NCBI GenBank assembly: GCA_964515615.1
Contig: CAZEVI010000004.1
Span: 1-32,420 of the forward strand
DNA: 32,420 nucleotides
DNA from: CAZEVI01 sp964515615
GTDB lineage: Bacteria; Patescibacteriota; UBA1384; XYA2-FULL-43-10; CAINNR01
Direction of reading: 5' to 3'
Shown here: positions 22,911 to 30,019 of the stretch, piece by piece
Numbering within the stretch: position 1 is the first letter of the stretch
Layout of the letters: each line of letters starts with the position of its first letter
Notes under the pieces: model-generated
Databases searched by the model: none
The model's input: only the letters and a program-made list of their open reading frames with translations
Told to the model about the DNA's origin: nothing
Translations under genes and position numbers: made by a program

Positions 22911-24155
22911 TTACTCCTTTAACGAACTAACCACTTTATCAATTGTACCGGAGATGACTGATGGTGTTCCGGCCAAATCGATTGCCATATTTGCTAGAGT
23001 CATTGGTGTAATATCTTGCGGATCATCGAGTTTTTCCGTTTCATCTAGAACCGATGCCACATCTCGCGGTCGAATAAAGTTTGCTTTCGGTTTTTTGGCG
23101 AACGGCAAATCATCAACCCAATCGGCAGTCTCTAAAATTTTTTTAATGTCCGGTAGCATTGAACCACCGCCGCAGAGAAGAATTTTTGAAGGTAAAAGAT
23201 CGACTCCAGCAAACTCCTCTAATGCTAATTGTACCCCGGCAATCCAAGTTTGGCAATCACCATCGAGAGATTTTTTAATTTTCTCCGTTTGACTTTTCTC
23301 TAATTCGCCAGCCGAATAGGCAATCTTTAGTTTTTCCGCTTCCTGAAAACTTAAATTAAATTCATTGGCCAACCGTTTGGTGAAAACTCGACCACCAAGA
23401 GCAAACATTTTCGTTCCTTCAACACCACCATTTCGAACAACGGCAATATCGGTTGTCCCCCCGCCAATATCAATAAATATCGCCGAAAATTCAACCGATT
23501 CTTCCATTCCCATGCTTCTAGCAACGGCGTACGGTTCGGCAACAACTCCTAAAAGGTCGAGTCCCAACCCTTCGGTAATTGTTTGCAGAGCGCCTAAGTG
23601 AACAACCGGAGCAAAAGCGTTGAAAATACCAACCGAAATGTCGCGGCCTTGAAAACCAACCGGATTGGTAACTTTGTAACCGTCGATTTTAACATCAACA
23701 ACTGCCGAGTTAACTAGCCGAACATCGATCTCTGAATAGCCGGTCTCCCAAGCTAAATTGGCTCTGGTTTTTTCAAAAGCCTTTTTTTGAACTTCGGTGA
23801 TTATTGTTTTTAGCTCAGAAATGGTAACTTTCGATTTTGGTGCTGGTCGCTGATAATGAACCGTCGTTGTTGTCCCTTTTACCAATTCGCCGGCAATTCC
23901 GACAACACATTGCATCGGCGCAACGCCGGCCTCCTCGGCCGCCTGATCGAGAGCTTTTTCACAATTGGAAATTACTCCGGAGATGTCGGTAACTCGACCA
24001 CCTTGCATATCAGATAATTTTTGTCGCGCTCGTCCAGAACCGATAACTGATGCTTGATCATCATCAATTCGAAAAATTAGCGCTTTAACGAATTCAGTAC
24101 CAATATCCAGCGCCAAGGCATAATTTTTCTTTTTCCCCATTCCCAAAAATCCCAT
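22911..24155 (-). CDS. FtsA/PilM-like actin-family ATPase
   Basis: 414 residues with the actin/HSP70 fold. ALDIGTEFVKALIF at 15-28 is phosphate motif 1 (Asp17), IFIDIGGGTTDIAVV is phosphate motif 2, and ILLCGGGSMLPDI is the adenosine motif. The inserted SHS2-type domain lies between (VTISELKTIITEVQKKAF, then VTNPVGFQGRDISVGIFNAFAP), as in FtsA. FtsA ties FtsZ to the membrane; PilM does a related job in type IV pili. No PilN, PilO or FtsZ is in the window, so I leave the symbol blank. The C-terminus (SGTIDKVVSSLKE) may be a membrane-binding helix. The ATG at 24153-24155 has GGAGGG upstream. First gene of a long operon with an extended -10 promoter. Confidence 0.85.
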   Translation of the reverse strand: MGFLGMGKKKNYALALDIGTEFVKALIFRIDDDQASVIGSGRARQKLSDMQGGRVTDISGVISNCEKALDQAAEEAGVAPMQCVVGIAGELVKGTTTTVHYQRPAPKSKVTISELKTIITEVQKKAFEKTRANLAWETGYSEIDVRLVNSAVVDVKIDGYKVTNPVGFQGRDISVGIFNAFAPVVHLGALQTITEGLGLDLLGVVAEPYAVARSMGMEESVEFSAIFIDIGGGTTDIAVVRNGGVEGTKMFALGGRVFTKRLANEFNLSFQEAEKLKIAYSAGELEKSQTEKIKKSLDGDCQTWIAGVQLALEEFAGVDLLPSKILLCGGGSMLPDIKKILETADWVDDLPFAKKPKANFIRPRDVASVLDETEKLDDPQDITPMTLANMAIDLAGTPSVISGTIDKVVSSLKE

Positions 24156-24208
24156 TTCCCTCCATTACAAAAACAAATATTTCTTTGTCGGTGTTATCTA
24201 ACTCTTTT

Positions 24209-24245
24209 TCGCTCATCATTGCGAGAAGAACAACGAAACAATCTC
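24209..24245. repeat. REP-like fragment upstream of the FtsA-like gene
   Basis: CATTGCGAG followed by ACGAAACAATCTCTATT, related in opposite orientation to the fragment at 4515-4572. It would lie in the 5' leader of the FtsA-like operon. Confidence 0.4.
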
Positions 24246-24320
24246 TATTAAATAAATTGCCACACTCCGTTTAACACTGCGCTCGCGATAATAGTTGCGC
24301 AACGCGGTATTTCTTTAATT

Positions 24321-24329
24321 ATTATACCA
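24321..24329 (-). promoter_or_regulatory. Extended -10 promoter of the FtsA-like operon
   Basis: Minus strand TGG plus perfect TATAAT. Expected start is near 24314, giving a long leader of about 160 bases that contains the REP-like fragment. No convincing -35. Confidence 0.5.
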
Positions 24330-24413
24330 ATATTTTATCTGTGATACTAGAACCAATCCAAGATCGCTTTGATTCAAGAGATGTCGGCACTCGAGGGGCT
24401 GTCCTCGTAGCAT

Positions 24414-26306
24414 CTATTTTAATATTGCTTTGATACGTCTAACTCCGGCAGAGGAGGATTTTTCCTTTATAATTTTGAATGTTCCAAGTTCGCCGGTTGA
24501 TGCTACGTGCGGCCCACCACAAATTTCCTTAGAGAAGGATCTGATTGTAAAGACTTTAACCCTTTCACCATAACGGTCGTCAAAAACTCCGGTGGCACCG
24601 GATTTTTTCGCATCTTCCAAATTTAATTCTTCCATTTTAACTGGAATATCTTCTTTAATTTTTTCGTTAACAATTTTCTCCACCTGCTCGATCTGATCGG
24701 ATGATAATTTTTCCGGCCAGTTGAAGTCAAGCCGCAAGCGTTCTTCAGTAATATTCGAGCCTTTTTGCGAAACATCCGGTGATAGCACCTGCCGCAACGC
24801 CGCCAGCAGTAAATGCACCGCTGTATGTAACCTGGTGGTTTCAGCTTTGTTGTCCGCCAGCCCGCCCTTAAACATCCCGGCTGAGGCCGTACGAGAAAGT
24901 TCTTGATGCTTTTTTAATTCGGCCTGATAGTTTCTTTTACTGACAAAGAGATGTCTTTTTTGACCTAAATCAAGCAGTATCTCATGTGGCAAACCATATG
25001 TCTGGTATAAATTAAAGCCTTCTTTCCCACTTATATATGCCTCATGCATCTGTTTGTTAGTCATCTGAATTCCAGCTTGCTTAAATTCTGGATGTACTTG
25101 ATCGTTCGGCTCCTGACTGTGAATCTTCCGAAGAATATCTTTTCGATTTGGGAACTGCATGACCTTCGCGTATTCTTCCTGCGAAATCGGTTTTTTATTA
25201 GCAAAAACCTTTTCAACCTGCCTTAAACCATTATCAATAATTCTTGAAAATTGCTCTTCTTCTGTTTTAAATTTATCTTTAACAGTTTCTCCTTCTCGCA
25301 TTTCATATGAGCTTCCAGAAATGATCAGCTCCAAAATTGATTCAAGAGAGCCCTCATATTCTAAAAGCCAAGAATATCTAATCGCTCGGCGAATCAACCG
25401 GCGAACAATGTAACCGGCGCCTTTATTTGATGGTATTGCGCCGTCAGAGATGGCAAAAACTGCGGCTCGTAAATGATCTGCAATAATTCGAAAGGCTTTT
25501 TCGTTACCCATATATGTTTTCCCGGTTAATTGCTCGATTTTTTGTATAATTGGTTCGAAAGTATCAATCTGAAAAACATCGGCTTTATTTTGTGAAAACA
25601 TCGCGAGGCGTTCCAAACCGAGACCAACATCAACATTTTTCTGTGCCAATGGTTCGTATTTATCGCTGGATACTTTGTTGAATTCCATAAAAACGTTGTT
25701 GCCAATTTCAACGAATTTATCGCAATTACAACTTGGGCCACAATCTGGGCCACACACATCTATGCCAGTATCGACAAACATTTCTGTGCAAGGGCCACAA
25801 GGGCCAGTAACACCCACCGGTCCCCACCAGTTATCTTTTCGATCATATTTGTAAATTCTATCTTCCGGAATTCCAATTTCATTTTTCCAAGTGTCAAAAG
25901 ATTCCTGATCAAAAGACGCCGTTTCATCACCAGCAAAAACAGAAACCGAAATATCGTCTTTACTAAAACCAAGAACCTCCACATAAAAATCAAAAGTGTA
26001 GTGAATTGATTCCTTTTTGAAATAATCACCGAGTGACCAATATCCCAACATTTCGAAAAAAGTACAATGCTGTGCATCGCCGATCTCGTCGATGTCGTCG
26101 GTTCGCAAACATTTTTGAACATCACAAAGTCTTTTACCGAGCGGATGTTTTTCACCAAGAAGATATGGTACCAGAGGATGCATCCCTGCGGTCGTAAAAA
26201 GAACCGAAGGATCGTTTTCGGGCACCAAAGAAGCAGAAGGGATCACCTTGTGACCCCGCTTTTCAAAAAAATCTAAAAATTTTTTCCGCAAATCAGCTGA
26301 AGTCAT
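24414..26306 (-). CDS. alaS: Alanyl-tRNA synthetase, short form without C-terminal DHHA1/C-Ala domain
   Basis: 630 residues from the chosen start, against about 875 for most bacterial AlaRS. It charges tRNA-Ala and edits mischarged Ser or Gly. The class II core opens with LRKKFLDFFEKRGHKVIPSASLVPENDPSVLFTTAGM. The CGPDCGPSCNCDKFVEIGN insert, typical of one bacterial subgroup, may bind zinc. The editing domain is intact, with HTAVH and CGGPH as the zinc site, and the protein ends right after it (SSSAGVRRIKAIL). A missing C-Ala domain is common in CPR. An earlier frame opening adds 16 hydrophobic residues that lie in a palindromic repeat. ATG at 26304-26306 starts the conserved helix, so I chose it. 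Confidence 0.94.
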   Translation of the reverse strand: MTSADLRKKFLDFFEKRGHKVIPSASLVPENDPSVLFTTAGMHPLVPYLLGEKHPLGKRLCDVQKCLRTDDIDEIGDAQHCTFFEMLGYWSLGDYFKKESIHYTFDFYVEVLGFSKDDISVSVFAGDETASFDQESFDTWKNEIGIPEDRIYKYDRKDNWWGPVGVTGPCGPCTEMFVDTGIDVCGPDCGPSCNCDKFVEIGNNVFMEFNKVSSDKYEPLAQKNVDVGLGLERLAMFSQNKADVFQIDTFEPIIQKIEQLTGKTYMGNEKAFRIIADHLRAAVFAISDGAIPSNKGAGYIVRRLIRRAIRYSWLLEYEGSLESILELIISGSSYEMREGETVKDKFKTEEEQFSRIIDNGLRQVEKVFANKKPISQEEYAKVMQFPNRKDILRKIHSQEPNDQVHPEFKQAGIQMTNKQMHEAYISGKEGFNLYQTYGLPHEILLDLGQKRHLFVSKRNYQAELKKHQELSRTASAGMFKGGLADNKAETTRLHTAVHLLLAALRQVLSPDVSQKGSNITEERLRLDFNWPEKLSSDQIEQVEKIVNEKIKEDIPVKMEELNLEDAKKSGATGVFDDRYGERVKVFTIRSFSKEICGGPHVASTGELGTFKIIKEKSSSAGVRRIKAILK

Positions 26307-26313
26307 AGAAAAT

Positions 26314-26429
26314 AAGTTACAAGAAACAAAAAACAAATTCCAAACAATTTCCAAATCTCAATTTTCAATATTCAAACATTTGGAATTTGGATATTGAAAT
26401 TTGTTTTGTGATTTATTTCTTGTTTCTTG
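26314..26429. repeat. Dispersed palindromic element, copy A
   Basis: About 116 bases between the SLT transglycosylase gene and alaS. Ends AAGTTACAAGAAACAA and TTGTTTCTTG are inverted, as are the inner CAATATTCAAA and TTTGGATATTG. A 37-base core is identical to copy B at 28276-28390. In mRNA it would fold into a long AT-rich hairpin. Confidence 0.75.
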
Positions 26430-26430
26430 A

Positions 26431-27111
26431 TTATTGACTTTCTGTTCCATAAAGAAGAGAAATCAAATTTTTCAGTGTTTGTCCCCAAACAACATTTCGG
26501 GAGTTGTTATCGGCGATTTTAACCACCGGTTTTTCATCTTCTGCCGGCGACAAGCTATTTAAATCCAGTTGAGCCTGATAAAGTTTGTGATAAACCGTTT
26601 TATAATCCAAAACTTTTTTAGCGTAGCTATTGGTACTCGGGTCTTGAAGCAACCCCATTCGTAGCCACTTGTCAGCGTTGCCGCCGCCGGCGTTGTAAGC
26701 CGCCAACGCTGCTACTTCGTTTCCATCGTATTTTTCTTTTAGCACGTGAATCTGCCAAGTACAAAATTGAACGGCAATTTCCGGATCAAAAAGATCGGAT
26801 GTCTGATAGTCGGTCTTGCCGACACCGGAAGCAATGGTTCTGCCAGTCGCCGGCATAATTTGAGCCATTCCCAGCGCCCCAACCGGGGACTGGGCTTGCG
26901 GATTAAAACCGGATTCAAGCATTAAAATTCCGGCGACCAAAAACGGATCTTCATGATAATCACGGCTCCATTTTTTAATCGATTCAGCATATTTCAACGG
27001 AAAAACCGAATCGCCGAGAATTGTTGGTAAATAAAAATAGCCTGCTACCAAAACCGCAATAATGACAAGCGAAATTATGATCTTTTTTACTCGGCCTCTT
27101 TTGTCTACCAT
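26431..27111 (-). CDS. Membrane-anchored SLT-type lytic transglycosylase
   Basis: 226 residues. It cleaves the MurNAc-GlcNAc bond of peptidoglycan with 1,6-anhydro product formation, outside the membrane. A basic start and a membrane segment (about 10-30) anchor it. The goose-lysozyme-like fold shows LMLESGFNP with catalytic Glu66, then GALGMAQIMPATG, and LAAYNAGGGNADKWL, all standard SLT motifs. A C-terminal tail of about 45 residues (SPAEDEKPVVKIADNNSRN) is not conserved. ATG at 27109-27111 has no Shine-Dalgarno, and the promoter -10 lies so close that the mRNA may be leaderless. alaS follows after the palindromic element. Confidence 0.92.
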   Translation of the reverse strand: MVDKRGRVKKIIISLVIIAVLVAGYFYLPTILGDSVFPLKYAESIKKWSRDYHEDPFLVAGILMLESGFNPQAQSPVGALGMAQIMPATGRTIASGVGKTDYQTSDLFDPEIAVQFCTWQIHVLKEKYDGNEVAALAAYNAGGGNADKWLRMGLLQDPSTNSYAKKVLDYKTVYHKLYQAQLDLNSLSPAEDEKPVVKIADNNSRNVVWGQTLKNLISLLYGTESQ

Positions 27112-27118
27112 TACTTTT

Positions 27119-27127
27119 ATTCTACCA
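27119..27127 (-). promoter_or_regulatory. Extended -10 promoter of the SLT transglycosylase gene
   Basis: Minus strand TGG plus TAGAAT. Transcription would begin at about 27112, one base before the ATG at 27111, which implies a leaderless transcript. Confidence 0.5.
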
Positions 27128-27150
27128 TAATAAAATTAAAAAAAATAGAC

Positions 27151-27177
27151 AAAAAAACCCGCATCACTCAATGCGAG
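27151..27177 (-). terminator. Intrinsic terminator downstream of the HTH pseudogene
   Basis: Minus strand: CTCGCAT (27171-27177) pairs with ATGCGGG (27158-27164) around TGAGTG, followed by seven T (27151-27157). It ends the unit containing the broken double-HTH regulator. Confidence 0.87.
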
Positions 27178-27187
27178 CAAGTTCTTT

Positions 27188-27706
27188 TCAATCAGCTACC
27201 AATCCGGAGTCAGAAGCTGATTTCTGACCCGTTTTTCGTTTTGCTGGCTGTCTTCTTTCCAAATCATCTGCTTTTAATTTTGATAATTGTTCGTGATTTA
27301 GATCTAACACTTCAGCGATTACTTTAAGAGCCCTGCTGCTCGAGAGAATCAGCCCCAATTCTATCTAACTGATATGTTGACGAGAAACTCCAACTTTTTC
27401 TGCCACGAAAGCACAGCTGATTCTTTTATCGTGTCTAGCATTACGGATTGCTTCGGCAACCCCACCGTCGAGCGGCTTGGCGCGCTCAAAGAGAAATTGT
27501 TTCATATCTTTGTCAGAAACCTCCAAAGCTCGAGCAAAAGAGTAAAATAATTTGGGAGATAAACATCTTTCTTTACTTCTCGATTCAATTGACCTAGTTC
27601 TCGGAGTTTTATTTTTCAAGCCCATCTTTTTATCAAGCTCTTCCGATGATAATCCAAGTGCCAATCGATGCCGCTTGATAAATCTTCCAAGCTCCGTCGG
27701 TGGCAG
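27188..27706 (-). pseudogene. Double-HTH XRE-type regulator with an amber codon in the second HTH and no start
   Basis: The visible frame (from a TTG at 27664) stops at TAG 27365-27367, but the same frame continues for 58 more codons to TGA at 27188-27190. The join is exactly where an HTH domain would read on: VAEKVGVSRQHIS, stop, IELGLILSSSRALKVIAEVL. Upstream of the TTG the frame also carries coding-like LPPTELGRFIKRHR, which completes a first HTH (GRFIKRHRLALGLSSEEL), but there is no ATG or GTG. So the protein had two tandem XRE-like HTH domains and now lacks a proper start and holds a nonsense codon. It would have bound DNA as a small regulator of an element. A promoter and a terminator remain. 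Confidence 0.65.
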
Positions 27707-27734
27707 TTTATAATGGACCCAAAAAACTGGACAA
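27707..27734 (-). promoter_or_regulatory. Possible promoter of the HTH pseudogene
   Basis: TTGTCC (27729-27734), 16 bases, TATAAA (27707-27712) on the minus strand. The site lies at the junction between the two gene remnants. Confidence 0.35.
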
Positions 27735-27743
27735 CTGTATTAG

Positions 27744-28170
27744 ATGGAAAATGGTGGTAGAATTTGGCTAGAAAGGATCCATCATAAAAATCTAAAAGTA
27801 AAACTTGAAGAAATTACAAAACAACTTGAAAAGTTACTCGATGTTTATTTGAACGAAGTTATCACGACCGAAAAATATACTTTGCGAAAACAAAGGTTGC
27901 TTAATGAAAAGTTGGAGATTGGCGAACAAATCAAAGACTTTGAACAAAAAGGATTGTCTTGGCTCGAACCGACCAGAGAGTTCATTTTATCACTTGCCAA
28001 AGGTGATAAATTAAAAAAATCCGAAGATTATTCGGAAATTCTAACATTTCTCAAAAATATCGGCTCGAACCATTATTTACAGAATCGAAAGTGGTATTTT
28101 GAAGCAAAAATTCCCTACAATTTGGTCGCCGCCAGAAGCGGCGCGAACTCCCAAATTTTGACATTTCCGA
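27744..28170 (+). pseudogene. C-terminal remnant of a large serine recombinase
   Basis: The frame opens at ATG 27744 right after a TAG. The first residues are not conserved, then a coiled coil appears (LEEITKQLEKLLDVYLNEVITTEKY). After it comes ILTFLKNIGSNHYLQNRKWYFEAKIPYNLVA, the typical end of CPR serine recombinases (zinc-ribbon-associated coiled coil and C-terminal beta piece). The catalytic N-terminal resolvase domain and the zinc-ribbon are missing, so it cannot recombine. The open frame runs on through the antisense of tRNA-Leu, but those residues (CPRPESNRHG...) are the tRNA read backwards and not protein. End set near 28170. The 3' ends of the remnant and the tRNA face each other, as expected for an integrase next to its attachment tRNA. 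Confidence 0.65.
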
Positions 28171-28172
28171 CT

Positions 28173-28260
28173 TGGTGCCCGAGGCCGGAGTCGAACCGGC
28201 ACGGTTTTTTAGGCCAAAGGATTTTAAGTCCTTCGTGTCTACCAATTCCACCACTCGGGC
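28173..28260 (-). tRNA. tRNA-Leu (anticodon UAA)
   Basis: 88 bases including an encoded CCA. The acceptor stem GCCCGAG (28254-28260) pairs with CTCGGGC (28177-28183). The D-arm GTGGAATTGGTAGAC, anticodon loop CTTAAAA with TAA, long class II variable arm and GGTTCGACTCC T-arm are all present. The gene has a recombinase remnant at its 3' side, so it may have served as an integration site. Confidence 0.96.
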
Positions 28261-28275
28261 ACAGTACTAAAATAC

Positions 28276-28390
28276 AAGTTACAAGAGACAATTTCCGAAC
28301 AACATTCAAATCTCAATTTTCAATATTCAAACATTTGGAATTTCTAATTTGGATATTGAAATTTGTTTGTGAATTGTATCTTGTTTCTTG
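28276..28390. repeat. Dispersed palindromic element, copy B
   Basis: About 115 bases between tRNA-Leu(UAA) and the NrnA-like gene. It shares with copy A the inverted ends (CAAGTTACAAGA; TCTTGTTTCTTG) and an identical 37-base core, with a 7-base insertion (CTAATTT) after the core. Confidence 0.75.
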
Positions 28391-28402
28391 AAATTTTTAA
28401 AC

Positions 28403-29368
28403 CTATATTATCTTCCAACCGTTTGCTGTTTTTTCGAATTTGCCATCAATTACAAACCCGGCAGCTTTTTTGTGCCCACCACCGGCAAAAAGTTTGGCGA
28501 TTTGTGAAACATCGATATTACTCGATTCAGTCCGTAAACTGCCTTTAATTTTACCATTTGGCATCTCGTAAAGCAATAGCGTGGCCGCCTCGTCGGGAAT
28601 GGAGCTAATTAAATTTACAACGCCAGCCAAATCACCCTCGCTGGCTAAAACACTTTCAATATCTTTTTGAGTAATAATTGAATAAATCAGCTTAATTTCC
28701 GACAGGTAAGTAATTCGGTCGAGCGCAATCCCCCACAGTTTCAGCATTGGCAAACTTTTGTGGTTAGAAATATTATTTGAGATATTTTTCAGTCTTGCAC
28801 CACGGCTCATTAATTCCGAAGCAATTGAATAGGTTTTGGCAGAAACGTTGGAATGTTGAAACCCGCCAGTGTCGGTGTAAATTCCAGTCAAAAGCATTGT
28901 TGCCGCATCGGCTTCAATTTTGACGCCGATCTTTTCAAAAAGTTCGAAAACTATCTCACAAGTCGAAGACGCTTTCTCATCGACAACATTGATGCTGGCA
29001 TATTTCCAAATATCGTTTTTCGGATGATGGTCAACATTGATAATCGGTATTTTTCGCTCTTTGGCTTTTAATATTCGATCGGAATATCCAGTTCGTCGCA
29101 AATCGCCGTTATCAATTAAAACAATTGCGTCAAAATCCCCGACTAAAAAATCATCTCTGGCGTCCCGCCAATCAGGTAGATATTGGAAAACTCCTGGAAC
29201 ACCCTCCGAAGAAGCAATGGTAATTTCTTTGTTGAGATTTTTTAGCAATCGAGCCATCGCCAAAGTCGCCGAAACGGTGTCGCCATCCGGCCGCTCATGA
29301 GCAATTAAAAGAAATTTCCGGTTCTCTTTTCCCCCCAGAAAATTAATTAGCTTAGAAAAGGAGGCCAT
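28403..29368 (-). CDS. nrnA: Bifunctional oligoribonuclease / PAP phosphatase NrnA-like DHH phosphoesterase
   Basis: 321 residues, full length. NrnA degrades nanoRNA from the 5' or 3' end and dephosphorylates pAp; related DHH enzymes act on cyclic dinucleotides. The DHH domain has all metal ligands: HERPDGD (His24, Asp28, Asp30), IDNGD (Asp86), VDHH (Asp113-His115) and GIYTDTGGF (Asp166). The DHHA1 substrate-binding domain ends in AGGGHKKAAGF (from 295). ATG at 29366-29368, without a clear Shine-Dalgarno. It is a second, independent DHH protein besides the 837-residue one, and it is complete where that one is divergent. The exact substrate is inferred from family. Confidence 0.9.
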   Translation of the reverse strand: MASFSKLINFLGGKENRKFLLIAHERPDGDTVSATLAMARLLKNLNKEITIASSEGVPGVFQYLPDWRDARDDFLVGDFDAIVLIDNGDLRRTGYSDRILKAKERKIPIINVDHHPKNDIWKYASINVVDEKASSTCEIVFELFEKIGVKIEADAATMLLTGIYTDTGGFQHSNVSAKTYSIASELMSRGARLKNISNNISNHKSLPMLKLWGIALDRITYLSEIKLIYSIITQKDIESVLASEGDLAGVVNLISSIPDEAATLLLYEMPNGKIKGSLRTESSNIDVSQIAKLFAGGGHKKAAGFVIDGKFEKTANGWKII

Positions 29369-29399
29369 AATATGTAAACTCTAAAATTCTAATATCTAC

Positions 29400-29493
29400 C
29401 CGTCTCACCCTCGATCAGCCGAGACGGAAATTCTAAACAATTTCAAAATTCAAATTAAAATATTTGAAAATTTGATCATTTGAATTTGTTTAG
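29400..29493. repeat. Two inverted repeats: 7-bp stem and palindromic element copy C
   Basis: CCGTCTC (29400-29406) pairs with GAGACGG (29421-29427) around 14 bases, with no T run. Directly beside it, CTAAACAA (29433-29440) and ATTCAAAT (29448-29455) are inverted as ATTTGAAT (29478-29485) and TTGTTTAG (29486-29493). The second is a diverged, shorter relative of the elements at 26314 and 28276. Confidence 0.5.
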
Positions 29494-29517
29494 AGCTTAG
29501 GATTTCGTGCTTGGGTC

Positions 29518-30000
29518 TTATGATATGTTTTCCAAAAATATCGTTTGACGCCCCTCTTCCGGAAGCGAAGTTTTGGAAATTTTAGCTGATTTTTCGACCT
29601 CACCTTCCAGTCCTTCTTTTTTCAGTTCTTCAATGTTAGAAAAATACATCGGAATAATTACACTCGGTTCCATTGCTCCGGAAAGATCCAAAGCATCTTT
29701 TAGCGACATTGAATCTTCGTCGCCAGCCGGCAGAAAAAGCAAATCCACTCCATCAAGAACTTCAATCTGTTTTTCAGTTAGCTTTTTGGCTTTCCCCGGG
29801 TAAAGCATTTGAATATCCTCGGCCATAATTTTGAAAGCCGGTAGTTCAAACGGCACTTCGACAAAGATATTTCTTCTCTCGTATTCCCCCGGTCCATCAA
29901 TGACGAAACCATCAATATCAACCGCATCCGGGCTTAAGGTAATGTTGGCATCGCGAGTTTTAATTCGAAATTTGCCGCCACCATAGTAAGTGATAATCAT
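29518..30000 (-). CDS. Metallo-beta-lactamase-like protein lacking metal ligands
   Basis: 160 residues. It begins MIITYYGGGKFRIKT and has FVIDGPGEYERRNIFVEVPF, GVDLLFLPAGDEDSMS and EPSVIIPMYFSN, the strand pattern of CPR UlaG-like MBL proteins. Those have about 50-60 residues more and carry the HxHxDH motif after the first strands and IPMHY near the end. Here the HxHxDH segment is absent and IPMHY is IPMYF, so no metal site can form. It is probably a non-catalytic relic kept for structure or binding, or a gene losing function. ATG at 29998-30000 has GAGGG five bases upstream, 19 bases after rpsA. Confidence 0.7.
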   Translation of the reverse strand: MIITYYGGGKFRIKTRDANITLSPDAVDIDGFVIDGPGEYERRNIFVEVPFELPAFKIMAEDIQMLYPGKAKKLTEKQIEVLDGVDLLFLPAGDEDSMSLKDALDLSGAMEPSVIIPMYFSNIEELKKEGLEGEVEKSAKISKTSLPEEGRQTIFLENIS

Positions 30001-30019
30001 ATTGCCCTCTTTTTAATAA

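Noticed and set aside
26307..26354. Sixteen-residue N-terminal extension of AlaRS
   Set aside because: It lies partly in the palindromic repeat, is hydrophobic and not conserved.
28176..28391. Continuation of the serine recombinase reading frame through the tRNA
   Set aside because: The residues there are the antisense of tRNA-Leu(UAA) and of the palindromic element, not conserved protein.
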